Source: Apoda limacodes | Lineage: Eukaryota; Arthropoda; Insecta; Lepidoptera; Limacodidae | Length of the DNA stretch: 64,000 nucleotides | Assembly (NCBI GenBank): GCA_946406115.1 | Contig: OX291552.1 | Location: 11,356,836 to 11,420,835, forward strand | Direction: 5' to 3' | Part shown: piece after piece, positions 55,189-64,000 of the stretch | Layout: each line of letters begins with the position of its first letter | Numbering within the stretch: position 1 is the stretch's first letter | The notes under the pieces: generated by a model | Databases searched by the model: none | The model's input: the letters and a program-made list of their open reading frames with translations, nothing else | Told to the model about the DNA's origin: nothing | Program-made: the position numbers and the translations under genes

Positions 55189-55499
55189 TTTTTTAAAGTA
55201 ATATAATAAATAAAATAAGAATAAAAAATAAAAACAATATAAGTAATTTATCGTAGAACACAATTTTTTATCTCTTTCTTTTTAACACGAGCAGAGAGTG
55301 TAGAAATGTTATGCGGAAGCAGTGTTGCCAGACGTACAGATTTTCGAAACACCTTAAGCATTTTTATTGCGGTAAGGATCACTGCCTGAATTAAACCTGT
55401 TGATTCACTCTACATCACAAGATAGTACCGCCTCTATTAGTATAATAAAATCTACCACAGCGTCGGGACTTCGCCAGGTGCTTCTTCTGTGGGGTTAAA

Positions 55500-55870
55500 C
55501 TAGATTTTATTCCAGTTGTCCGTTGTCTGTCTGTGATCAAATCTTGCAAATTGAATTAGACACACTACCTGGTTTCCGATTGTACTGATATTTTGCACGC
55601 ATTTACATATCGCGTGACAATGCAATATTATCATGACATGGAGCTGATCCGATGATGAAGCTGGAAGATGACCATAGGAACTTTGTAATGAAACTACGCA
55701 TCCCCATCGAGTTTGAACTCGTTTGATTCGTCTTGACTAGTACTTTGTCTTTAGATGGTATCCAGGGTCTGATGATGGAGCTGGACGACGGCCATAGGAT
55801 CTCCGTAATAAAACGACGTAACCACATCGAGATTGGGCTCGTTTGATTCGTCTTGATGAGTACTTTAGTC
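55500..55870 (-). repeat. Dispersed repeat with ~120-bp tandem duplication
   Basis: Reverse orientation of the 18285/49418 family. Unit 1 (55640-55755) and unit 2 (55767-55870) share GATGATGxAGCTGGAxGA, CCATAGGA, a CCATCGAG stretch and GTTTGATTCGTCTTGA, TAGTACTTT. Confidence 0.65.
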
Positions 55871-56205
55871 CTAGATATTATCCATATACAACCCTATCAC
55901 ACATTTGGGAAAAACCATTTGTAATTAATGGAAATTCTATTTGATTAGATGTATAAGCCAACGCCAAAGTGAGCACGTGCCGAAGGCTAAATGGTACCGG
56001 TACCAAGGCGAATCCTGTTGTACTAAAGCCCTTATCCCCCTACATTTTGACGGCAGAAATGAAATGTAATGTACCTATAAATCGTTCATATTTCACTTTT
56101 AAAACGCGCTAACTTAACGTTTAAATTATGAAGAGCATAAAATTTTAATTTGCTACTGCATCAGCGTAATGTTATATCCCATTTTCCTATCAAAATGTAA
56201 AACGC

Positions 56206-56503
56206 TTTTATTATTAGGGTTACCTTAAGGGTAAAAACGGGACCTGTTCACGCGTGAACCGGAACGTTAATTTATATACAGTCCATTACCTTTTATTTTA
56301 TCTACGCTGAGCTAGGACTAAACAGGACCCTATAATTAAGACTTCGCTGTCTGTCTGTCTGTCGTCTGTCACCAGAGTATCCGTACCATTATCTATAAAA
56401 ACGGAAAAAAAATCAACTTTGTTGTATTGGAGCCCCCTTTAATATTTGTTTTATTTTAATTTAATTATTTATTTTTAAAGAGACTTTATATAGTATATAT
56501 ATA

Positions 56504-56560
<57 letters not shown>

Positions 56561-56735
56561 TACAGCCTGGTGACAGACGGTCGGACAGCAAAGTCTTAGT
56601 AATCGCGCACGAAGGATTCCGTGCCATTAATTATCTATAAAAACGGCAAAAAAAATCACGTTTGTTGTATTGAAGCCCCTTAAATATTTGTTTTATTTTA
56701 ATTTAATTCGGTTGGGAACCCTAAAGTAGTTCCAT
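56206..56735. repeat. Rearranged GGCCAAGTGCGAGTCGG-family pieces around (AT)n
   Basis: Minus-type piece TTAGGGTTACCTTAAGGGTA, ACTTCGCTGTCTGTCTGTCT at 56206-56370, then plus-type TATCCGTACCATTATCTATA, GAGCCCCCTTTAATATT, the AT microsatellite, CTACAGCCTGGTGACAGACG, and a second plus-type piece from GCGCACGAAGGATTCCGTGC to GGGAACCCTAAAG. Confidence 0.55.
56493..56558. repeat. (AT)n microsatellite
   Basis: Over 60 bp of alternating AT, in the middle of a rearranged repeat. Confidence 0.95.
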
Positions 56736-56860
56736 TTTCAAATTATTTCGACCGCTCGAGCAGTCTCTCGGTACTGCAAGGATTTATCCCAAAGACGCTT
56801 GTGCAAGATATGGTCGCATATCGCAGTATGTTTGAGCAAAGTTTTTTTTTATTTTAGATA

Positions 56861-56870
56861 GTAAAAAAAA
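56861..56870 (-). terminator. RNA polymerase III terminator of tRNA-Phe
   Basis: On the minus strand the tRNA is followed after 8 bases by a run of eight T (plus-strand AAAAAAAA), which is a standard pol III stop. Confidence 0.85.
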
Positions 56871-56877
56871 TCTGTTA

Positions 56878-56950
56878 TGCCGAAACCCGGGATTGAACCG
56901 GGGACCTTTAGATCTTCAGTCTAACGCTCTCCCAACTGAGCTATTTCGGC
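56878..56950 (-). tRNA. tRNA-Phe: tRNA-Phe (anticodon GAA)
   Basis: Minus-strand 73-mer without intron: GCCGAAATAGCTCAGTTGGG (acceptor, A box/D arm), ACTGAAGATCT anticodon loop with GAA, and GGTTCAATCCC (B box/T arm), closing with GGGTTTCGGC and discriminator A. The acceptor GCCGAAA pairs fully with TTTCGGC, and stem, loop and invariant positions are all intact; as far as I recall it is identical to the conserved insect cytosolic tRNA-Phe. It delivers phenylalanine to UUC/UUU codons. Internal A and B boxes drive pol III, and an AT-rich TTTTATAGG lies ~35 bp upstream. There is no CCA, as usual in animals. It stands alone among repeats with no poly(A) tail, so it looks like a real gene rather than a SINE. 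Confidence 0.97.
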
Positions 56951-57202
56951 TTGTCTTGATATTGTGAAATTATTAATACCTATAAAATTTAATAAAAACT
57001 TATAAAAAAGTAAATGATTTTGCAGCAGGTATACAATCACAGCTTACAAAATAATTCAGACAAAATACCAACAAAACCAAAAAAAAGTTGGAAACACTTA
57101 AAATTTACTTAGGCACTCATCAATTAGCTTTTGCTATGCTTTATGTTGGTAACGATATATGATAATACTTTAATAAACACTAAGTCTATTAATAAATTAA
57201 AA

Positions 57203-57252
57203 ACCGGCCAACTGCGTGTCGTTCACGCATTAGGTTAGGGTTCCGTAGGATG
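57203..57252 (+). repeat. GGCCAAGTGCGAGTCGG-family head fragment
   Basis: AAAACCGGCCAACTGCGTGT and TTAGGGTTCCGTAGGAT. Confidence 0.55.
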
Positions 57253-57599
57253 AAATTTATTCCAAATATGTAAAAAAATGTGAGCTGATTTTATTCATAA
57301 CAATTTTTATTGACAGTATAAATACTGTATAGCTTTTGAAACCTGCTTTAATAATTGGATATAAAATTATTTTTCTTAATTTAAAATATTATTTTAGATT
57401 TTTAGAATACGCGATTTAAATTTATATACTTTCAAATTTAGAATCCAATGACTCGCAACATTTTTTTTTATCTTTGAAAAAAAAACTTAGAAACCTTATA
57501 GAAGAAACGGTGCGCGACAAAATTTCCCTAGGGACTCCTCAGTCCTTATTTATTTTTTGTTACTAAAACGCTAAAGAATAATATAATTTTTATTATAAA

Positions 57600-57680
57600 C
57601 GGAGGCCTAAATTCCGGATAGGAAATTATTGTCAATTTTATTTTTTCCTGTTTCCCTGACAGAGGCCTAAATTCCGGACT
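57600..57680. repeat. 16-bp direct repeat
   Basis: GAGGCCTAAATTCCGGA occurs at 57602 and 57662, about 60 bp apart. Confidence 0.85.
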
Positions 57681-58149
57681 GTAATGTAAGACGAGAAGAC
57701 TCCTTGTAGTCGGACTTACTTATTACTTACTTACTTATTATCACTATTTTTCATGAAGAGGGAGACTTATTTTTGGGGAAACTAAAGACAGAGGCAAGGC
57801 ATTCGAACTCCTGTTGGTATTCAAATGTCTATGCAAAATGTGAAATGTGATGCTGCGCGATTTCCAAAAGTGTGCAAGATTTATCTCGCAAAATTAGTGC
57901 GAGATCCACAATCTAAGGTATCTACAGGTAATCGTTGTAAAACATTGGACGGGGCGACTTCTGAGGCTTCCCAACGCGGACTCTAGACGGGGGCTGGAGA
58001 CAACTAAGGTCAACCCAACCAATCGCAACCACAACAGGGTCCGAGGAAAAAACGCAAACGGCCCATAACAATCGGTACACTCCATAGCGCCAAAAAAGGC
58101 GAAGAGGAAGCGCCCTGTCACCAAGGCATGCAACAAACCATGAGGGGTG

Positions 58150-58880
58150 GATTATTCAACTTCTGAAACTTAGAGCAGTACAATTCACAGTTACCTCCAC
58201 ATCGTAAGTAGCATCGTAACATCGTAGCTAATGGCTGCCCACAGGGAGGAGTGCTGTCGCCATTACTGTGGAAAATTGTGGTGGATAACCTCGATGAAAC
58301 TTCTTAACGACAGATGGTATTATTACACAGTCGGATACGCAGATGACATCACCATTCTGTTCAAAGGCAACTCAGAAAACATTATCTGCACTTGCAAGCA
58401 AATAGCCTTCAAAATCATGGAAGAATGGTGCAACCACCATGAGCTGACGGTAAACTCCAACAAAAGGAAAATTCAACTGACAACCATGCCGAAACTATTT
58501 GACATTGAGCTTACCTTGGGGCCTTAAGCCATCCATAACCCTATGGCTCTATACAGCCATAATACGACCCATGTTAACATATGGTTCAGTAGTTTGGTGA
58601 CCACAAACTCAGCGAAGCACTCACAAAAACAAACTACAAAGCCTGCAATGCCTTGCCTGTTTGGCAACAATAGGCTGTATGAAAACGACCCCTACGACTG
58701 TGCTACAGGTCATACTTAATCTCAAACGCCTTGTTATACAAGAAGAAGCAGTCCACAACCCAGGCGTTCGCGGGAGAAAGTTAACCGCACTGTACGCGAA
58801 TGAGCCTAAATAATCCTCAAACCATGAGAGAGGTACAGAATATTATCCGATGCCTCCTGGATTTCTGGACAGAGCTGAAT
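58150..58880 (+). pseudogene. Non-LTR retrotransposon reverse transcriptase fragment
   Basis: Encodes, over three frames, NGCPQGGVLSPLLWKIVVDN, then the catalytic box VGYADDITILFKGN with YADD intact, KIMEEWCNHHELTVNSNK, later LWLYTAIIRPMLTYGS, LQSLQCLACLATIGCMKTTP and RLVIQEEAVHN. The order matches the palm, thumb and post-RT region of a Jockey/R1-like element. A frameshift around 58295 and stops after 58527 break it. The bases following (58745-58830, CCAGGCGTTCGCGGGA and CCGCACTGTACGCGA) resemble other LINE ends in this window. Confidence 0.75.
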
Positions 58881-58889
58881 TGGTATGAG

Positions 58890-59930
58890 TAACCTAAGAC
58901 ATGTCAATCGGTTATCTACGCACAATGACCTATTATGAGGCTAAGTGCGGAAAACATAAGTCCAACTAACTAACTGGGTAATTGTTAGCAGGAGACACTC
59001 AGAAGTGTTGCGACATAATGGTAGGTATACCGAGATTACATTATCCAGTTTTTATTTAATTAATAAGAACATTTCTCATGCTTGCGTATCTGGTAATATG
59101 GAGCTTATTCCGAAAATTCTGGAGTATCTAACTGCTCGGATTTTGGATTCTGAGGGGCAAAAGTGTGGAAGTACCAACATTTTGACTCCCAAAACAAGAT
59201 GTACCTACTTACATTTAAGTTTCGAGAGAGGAATTTTAGATACCTAAACATTCAACCACCTTTCGGCCTCTTTCGTTCGACTCTTTTGTATGTATTATTA
59301 CATATATTTATATAATACGAATTCATTTTCAATTTTTAACCTCAACACACCCCTACTAAATACTAGCTACTAACACAAAACATAGGATTTTCAAAAAAGA
59401 ATTTAACCACAAAACATCTTTCATTTCATAATAAACCTTTAGGTTTCTTACATCCCTGCGTTTGGTGAAAATCTTTTCATTATTTTCCCTATTTTAAATT
59501 ATAAACCAGCCCAAAAAAATTTTATAGAATGTTATGCCCCTAAAATAAAAAAGATGCGATTTTTTTGTACTTACACTTATAATTAAACCCACCTTTTACC
59601 CACCTTATTTCGTACTTGTAAAAATCTTCTAATTCCAACATTACATATTTTTAATTTTAAAACTCAATACCAAATATCCTGTAAATTACTTTACGCAAAC
59701 AAAGGAATTTCCCTAATCCGCACCTGTTGTAAAAAAATTATAACGAACTCCCTTGAAATTTTTTTAACTTGCATAGATTGCCGATTGGTTACAAAAAATA
59801 TTGTAAAATATTGTATTTACTTTTATTTACTTTTATGACATATCTACCTAAACATTTTAATTTTTAATTTGAATAACTAGTTCAAAAAATAACTACTACT
59901 ATTACCTAGAAATTATTTAATTGATTGAAA
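58890..59930. other. Unassigned AT-rich sequence
   Basis: Holds an 80-codon frame (59005-59247, +) with no recognised domain. Otherwise no supported feature. Confidence 0.4.
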
Positions 59931-60084
59931 TCTCAGAGCTATACACTATATACTGTGAGGGGTACCACTTACGGCATCTAGCGGCTAAACAAAATAGCCC
60001 GAGTTACGGCGGTCCCATTTCATTGTATGGGATGAGGCATCTGTACTAGGACAGATTATATAATACTGTTGAGAAGTATCGTGT

Positions 60085-60128
60085 TTGGGCCCGTTCGTTT
60101 TGGGATGTAGAATCATTATTTTCGCTTA
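60085..60128. repeat. Fragment of the GGCGCGTTCGTTCTGGGAT element
   Basis: GGGCCCGTTCGTTTTGGGAT and GTAGAATCATTATTTTCGC correspond to the inverted right end of the element at 8659-9097. Confidence 0.5.
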
Positions 60129-60302
60129 CTTTGTCTTAAAATGAAAAAAAGAAACTATACTTAGACACCAACGTCAAACGATAATTCAGATCAGATTTTA
60201 GCATTAAGCAATTATTTTTACCTTTAGTGCATCTGTTTTAAGCCAGTTCTTTTTTTTGTTAAAAAAATTTATTTCTTGCTTTTCAGTGACAAATTGCTTT
60301 TT

Positions 60303-60615
60303 GAAGTGAAAACTTCTTTAGCGGCGTTGTGCATTTTTTTGTGATGGGTAAAAACTGTTAAACTCGCGTCAGGACACGTGACCTTTATTTACATTAGGTT
60401 AGTTTTTATTTTTAGTATATGGCGATTATGAGTAGTACAGGGAGGTAGGATATGGGATTTTAATTCTATGACAGATTGAGCTGTCAAATATACAACGTCA
60501 AAAAAGTAGATAAAGAAAAGTTATTATTTTTAATAAATAAATATGGATAAGAAGTGATGGGAAGTAAATAGCGAGTATGTTTTCACTTCTGCCGGCACTC
60601 CCGGAGTGCAACCCG
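60303..60615 (+). mobile_element. HINE-like element, short complete copy
   Basis: T run | GAAGTGAAAACTTCTTTAGC to GTTTTCACTTCTGCCGGCAC, hairpin GCACTCC-C-GGAGTGC, AACCCG | T run. Inserted in the T run of the host repeat. 313 bp; close to 49013-49371 apart from small deletions. Confidence 0.75.
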
Positions 60616-60868
60616 TTTTTTTTTTCACTACGAACGAACACTAATACATCTATACTTGCAACTAAATTTTTACAATCATTAACATAAAAGGCGTGTTTCA
60701 CCAGTTCCAAATTAACATCAATTATATTTTTCTCCAAAATTTTAAGTTTTTAATCCACTTCATTTCTATGGGACCACCTCAGGAGCATACTCTTTCGAAT
60801 AAAAAGAGAATTTATAAAAGCGGTTCAAATTGGGATCACAATTGACGGAGAAATCGGTGGTTATACAT

Positions 60869-61588
60869 AAACTGACCATACGTCCCGTTTTGAACGGGAC
60901 TGTCCCTTTTCTTGGTTACCTGTCCCGGTGTCCCAAAACAAAGCCCCGGGACGCATAAAAGTCCCGTTTTCCAGAAAGCATGGAGCTCGCCGCTAGACGC
61001 GAGTGGTGCGAGGCCGTGTCGTCGACGATTGGCGATGCATATAATTTATTTAATTATTTTAAGACCCTACACCTTAATATCCCAAAACAGACACATCTTA
61101 CTTGTTCTAGATTGAACATGTATGTACCACACATACTACAAATCACAGAAAAATACTTAGGGAAAGACCTTGTTTAATAGAAAAATTGTACAGATTTTTG
61201 AAAAAAGGTTCATAAATTAAGAAAATAATTCTTAAATAATCACAAAAATGTGCTGAAAATTAAGTTTACTTGTCTTTCATCTCGATTTCTTGTCAGGGAA
61301 CGCAATTATTTTTTAAATCATTAATTTAGTATTGTTTTAAATTAACATAAAAATCGGCTGGAATTTCTATACATAGGCTAAGAGCGGGCTTTTAGCTTTT
61401 TTTATACTTGACTTGCTCAACTGGCGTCTATCGTCCCCTTAATTATAACAAATTGTGAACACAAATAATTAACTTTCTCTAAATAATGAACATTAAAAAG
61501 TGACTCTTTTTCATTGTAAACTTACCATACTTATTGACATAAATAAACCGATGTCCCGTTTTGAGCTAAAAAATAAATGGTCAGTTTC
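60869..61588. mobile_element. hAT-like non-autonomous transposon, 8-bp target duplication
   Basis: Ends AAACTGACCAT and ATGGTCAGTTT are inverted repeats; TTATACAT flanks both sides (60861-60868, 61589-61596). The interior opens with repeated GTCCCG words (ACGTCCCGTTTTGAACGGGA, CCTGTCCCGGTGTCCC) and closes with GATGTCCCGTTTTGAGC. A 65-codon frame at 60980-61177 has no recognised domain. An 8-bp duplication fits hAT; the superfamily call is inference. Confidence 0.6.
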
Positions 61589-61988
61589 TTATACATAAAA
61601 AAAAATACCCGTCGAACATAGTACCTCCTTTTTTGAAGTTAGTTAAAAATTCGATCAACTTGAAGGTATAATACTCTATCCAACTAAAAAAATTAATCAT
61701 CAAAATTGGATTGTTCTGTTAAAAGTTATGCTCGGACATACGTAAAAAAAATTAAGAACCTCCTTTTGTTTCGTGGGTTTATTGTTAGCACTAAGGTATT
61801 GGATTTAGTGTCATCTATGTTTAATTAAATGCAACTGTTGTAATATCACAGACTTAATGGCTTTTACTACTGCCTACTAGATGTCTTCGCTCAAATATAT
61901 CAGTGCCATCTAGTGTTCAGTAGCTCAATATTATCTTGAATAATTAAAAATAGATGGTAGCATAAATCTAACGTTTACATGTATAAAC

Positions 61989-62065
61989 GACAACCGGACA
62001 AGTGCGTGTTGGACGCGCCATGTAGTATTTCGGTGTTATAATGTAATATGTAAGTGTTCCGTAGT
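61989..62065 (+). repeat. GGCCAAGTGCGAGTCGG-family degenerate head
   Basis: CAACCGGACAAGTGCGTGTT, GGACGCGCCATGTAG, AAGTGTTCCGTAGTA. Confidence 0.5.
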
Positions 62066-62351
62066 ATAAAAAGACAGAACAGGAGTTAAAAAAATGTAAC
62101 AATAATCTCTGATAATGAAAAGGATGAAAAATTGTAAATAAATAAGATGAAAGTTATAATCTTCGACATAAATGAAATAAAAAAAATCGTTTTTATGATT
62201 TTAGGCATCCTAGATATCCTTTAATCTTTTGATACTTAAAATTTTCAAGACGATACAATTTATTATTTTGCATCTGATTTTTTTGTGTAGATATTAAAAA
62301 GTGTTTTTTACTAATTACTGAGAACCGGGATTTCCAAACTATTTTGGGCAA

Positions 62352-62915
62352 GAGAACCTTTTTAGGGTTCCGTACCCCAAGGGTACAAAACCCTATTACT
62401 AGGACTTCGCTGCCGGTCCGTCTGTCCGTCTGTCACCAGGGAGCTTATTGGGAACAGTCTCGAGCTAGTCGGACAAAAATGTATGGAAGTCTGACTTACC
62501 TCTCGAAACCCGTGAATGTATTTGTATATATTTTTGTCTCAAATTCCAGGGCCCGAATAGCTCGAGACTGTTCCCAATAAGGTCCCAGGCTGTATCTTAT
62601 GAACCGTGATAGTTAGATAGTTAAAAGTTTTACATAAGACGTATTTCTGTTGCCGCTTTAACAAAAAATACTAAAAAATAGAATAAAATAAATATTTAAG
62701 GGGGCTCTCATACAACATACGTGATTTTTTTTGCTCGTTTTAGCTCGATATTGATAACGGCAACAGGTAGACGCTTGAGATATTCACAATAATTAAATTA
62801 AAATAAAACAAATATTCTAGGGGGGCTCCCATACAACAAGTGATTTTTTTGCCGTTTTTATAGATAATGGTACGGAACTCTTCGTATGCGAGTCCGACTG
62901 GCTCTTGGGCGGTTG
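62352..62915 (-). mobile_element. GGCCAAGTGCGAGTCGG-family element, interrupted
   Basis: Minus-strand copy: TTTTTAGGGTTCCGTACCCC, ACTTCGCTGCCGGTCCGTCT, CACCAGG, [insert], CCAGGCTGTATCTTATGAAC, GTATTTCTGTTGCCGC, AGGGGGCTCTCATACAAC, then the second GGGGGGCTCCCATACAAC of the rearranged subfamily (compare 40873-41150), ending TCCGACTGGCTCTTGGGCGG. Confidence 0.75.
62441..62584. mobile_element. 144-bp MITE with target duplication
   Basis: Terminal inverted repeats of about 27 bp: GAGCTTATTGGGAACAGTCT at left, and the right end read inverted is GACCTTATTGGGAACAGTCT, one mismatch. CCAGG directly flanks both sides (62436-62440, 62585-62589), where the host repeat normally has it once (CACCAGGCTGTATC). 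No coding capacity. No other copy seen in this window. Confidence 0.8.
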
Positions 62916-63545
62916 TTTCAACTGATATAGGCATATGGGTTATGGTGATTTTTTGTTATGGTGACGGATTTGTATCCATATGCCGCTTTGACAGTTATAG
63001 TTGGGACTATTAGTATTGGGAATATTAGTATACTATAATCTGTGGTTGGGATCAAACTAAGCGTTTTTTTACGCAGCAGCAAAATATTTATCCCTAAGGA
63101 ATAAATAGGGCACCACTTCCCAAAACAAAAGTTTGAAAAATTCTACAAGCCTAACTGATACACAGATTTTGATGATTAATTTGTCAATTGAGAGAGAATT
63201 ACTTATAATAACGAAAAAAAATATTAAAATACTGCTAAAAATTCGGATTTATTTAATCTCCTTCGTCTTAATTGTTTGTTTTTATTAAATTACATAAAAA
63301 ATGTAGATATAGGTAGGGTATTTTTAAATTTAATCTGAAATAAATCAATTTTACTATAAAACCTAGATCCTAAAGACTTAGTGATACTGGCAGACTTTTG
63401 TGTCACTTAAATTGTTCTGAAACGTAGACTAGACGTAGTTTTTGGCTTCCGAGTTTTAATAAAGAAGTTAAAGTAACTTAATTAGGAAAAGCTGAAGTCT
63501 ATGAAGATAATTACAAAGACAGTGGCGACGATAAGACCCCTGTGG

Positions 63546-63791
63546 CTATGTAGAAATTCCACCCAGAGGAAAATATGCAAACCCTTTCACATCGAGGGCT
63601 TTAAACTGGATAGGCCATCTGCCGCTGACGGCGCGGCCACCGTCTCCCCGGAGCACCAGCGAAGACGAGCTCGACGCGTGGTTGGCACAGTAGTCTGCCG
63701 CCACAGCGCCGGCAGAGCTACCACCGAACACTGCCAGCACCGAGCCTGGCCTCACGTCGCTAGCGGCAAGTATCCACCTTCGAACCACAGG
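63546..63791 (-). CDS. Carboxylesterase-like exon (partial, candidate)
   Basis: A GC-rich block in AT-rich surroundings. Minus-strand frame, ~81 codons, GC-rich third positions as in lepidopteran coding exons. It begins after a splice-acceptor-like TTTACTAG (63792-63800) and reads VRRWILAASDVRPGSVLAVF, then GGSSAGAVAADYC, ASSSSSLVLRGDGG. The pattern W-I...PGSV-(hydrophobic strand)-G-G-S-S-A-G-A fits the serine elbow GxSAG of type-B carboxylesterases and relatives, with Ser as nucleophile and a W-[IV]..N(I)..FGG-D-P-x-x-V region upstream. The FGGDP word itself is not preserved, so a diverged esterase, a related non-catalytic protein or an unrelated alpha/beta hydrolase are all open. The true 3' boundary of the exon is unclear; the frame stops at 63546. 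The 100-codon plus-strand frame (63501-63803) is its shadow. Confidence 0.4.
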   Translation of the reverse strand, partial: PVVRRWILAASDVRPGSVLAVFGGSSAGAVAADYCANHASSSSSLVLRGDGGRAVSGRWPIQFKALDVKGFAYFPLGGIST

Positions 63792-64000
63792 CTAGTAAAT
63801 TAAAGGTTTTTCTATATTTAAAATAAAACACAATTCTATAAAAATAACAAATGATCCGATCATTCTATTCTGGGTTAGGAATTCTAGTATCGAACGATGT
63901 TACACAATTTAAGTGTCCTAAATAATTTTGAATCGGTAGAACACGTGGAAATATAAATAAAGAGATAAACGAACTCATTAGTCGCGGTGCATTACGGGAA

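Larger units (their letters stand above)
60130..61640 (-). repeat. GACTTCAAAAAAGGAGG-family copy carrying two insertions
   Basis: Parts of one minus-strand copy: 60130-60302 (GCATCTGTTTTAAGCCAG ... CAAATTGCTTTTT), 60616-60868 (TTTCACTACGAACGAACA ... CGGAGAAATCGGTGGTTATA) and 61589-61640 (TATACATAAAAAAAAATACC ... CCTCCTTTTTTGAAGTTAG). The gaps are a HINE-like element and an hAT-like element. The uninterrupted copy at 25683-25978 shows the original order. Confidence 0.75.

Noticed and set aside
60980..61177. 65-codon frame inside the hAT-like element as a transposase
   Set aside because: No hAT dimerisation or DDE motifs; too short.
63501..63803. 100-codon plus-strand frame
   Set aside because: Antisense shadow of the GC-rich minus-strand frame, which has the recognisable serine motif.
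1..64000. CRISPR arrays, bacterial operons, phage modules
   Set aside because: No regularly spaced repeats with unique spacers, no ribosome-binding sites or dense coding; the content is clearly animal.

Overview
The window reads as a stretch of moth or butterfly (Lepidoptera) genome. This rests on very high AT content, near absence of long reading frames, and many dispersed repeats of types common in lepidopteran genomes: tRNA-derived SINEs, Helitrons ending in CAGCTAG|T, the GGCCAAGTGCGAGTCGG family, GACTTCAAAAAAGGAGG repeats and CR1/Jockey- and RTE-type LINE tails. I cannot assign a species from sequence alone.

Almost nothing here is ordinary host coding sequence. The one gene I am sure of is a tRNA-Phe(GAA) on the minus strand at 56878-56950 with a pol III T-run terminator. 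The best protein-coding candidate is a GC-rich exon on the minus strand at 63546-63791, at the right edge, with a carboxylesterase-like GSSAG serine motif. A possible short first exon (15754-15795) with a perfect splice donor and an eroded reading frame at 26245-26590 are weaker. The rest looks like intergenic or intronic DNA filled with transposable elements.

Layout. 0-12 kb: GACTTCAAAAAAGGAGG repeats, a broken LINE (2.8-3.6 kb), a TIR element holding a SINE (5.0-5.7 kb), a perfect 32-bp hairpin (7.6 kb), a TIR element (8.7-9.1 kb) and a Helitron-like 3' end (9.9 kb). 12-31 kb: a full-length GGCCAAGTGCGAGTCGG repeat, LINE C-termini and tails, a small Helitron inside another repeat (16.6 kb), a T-run-inserting element (27.8 kb), the first of three identical 197-bp copies (28.9 kb) and a 5S-rRNA-like repeat (29.6 kb). 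31-37 kb: a 1.9-kb mariner-type transposon with ~557-bp inverted repeats, carrying a LINE-like insert and a giant 139-bp-arm palindrome, then a palindromic pair of 5S-like heads. 37-43 kb: LINE remnants and a Helitron (41,884-42,636) with other repeats nested inside it. 43-50 kb: a cluster of Helentron/HINE-like elements. 50-64 kb: an unidentified GC-rich block, LINE fragments, the tRNA, and finely resolved nested insertions at 60-62.6 kb.

The most unusual content is the family bounded by GAAGTGAAAAC at the left, GTTTTCACTTC plus a short hairpin at the right, inserted into T-runs. This is the architecture described for Helentron-associated elements (HINEs). One copy (45,711-47,685) has a ~715-bp insert, absent from a sister copy at 43,340-44,357, holding an uninterrupted 217-codon frame that joins a BEL/Pao retrotransposon segment to the cysteine-rich C-terminal segment of a non-LTR retrotransposon. 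Three members of the family sit inside recognisable host repeats, so their boundaries can be read directly.
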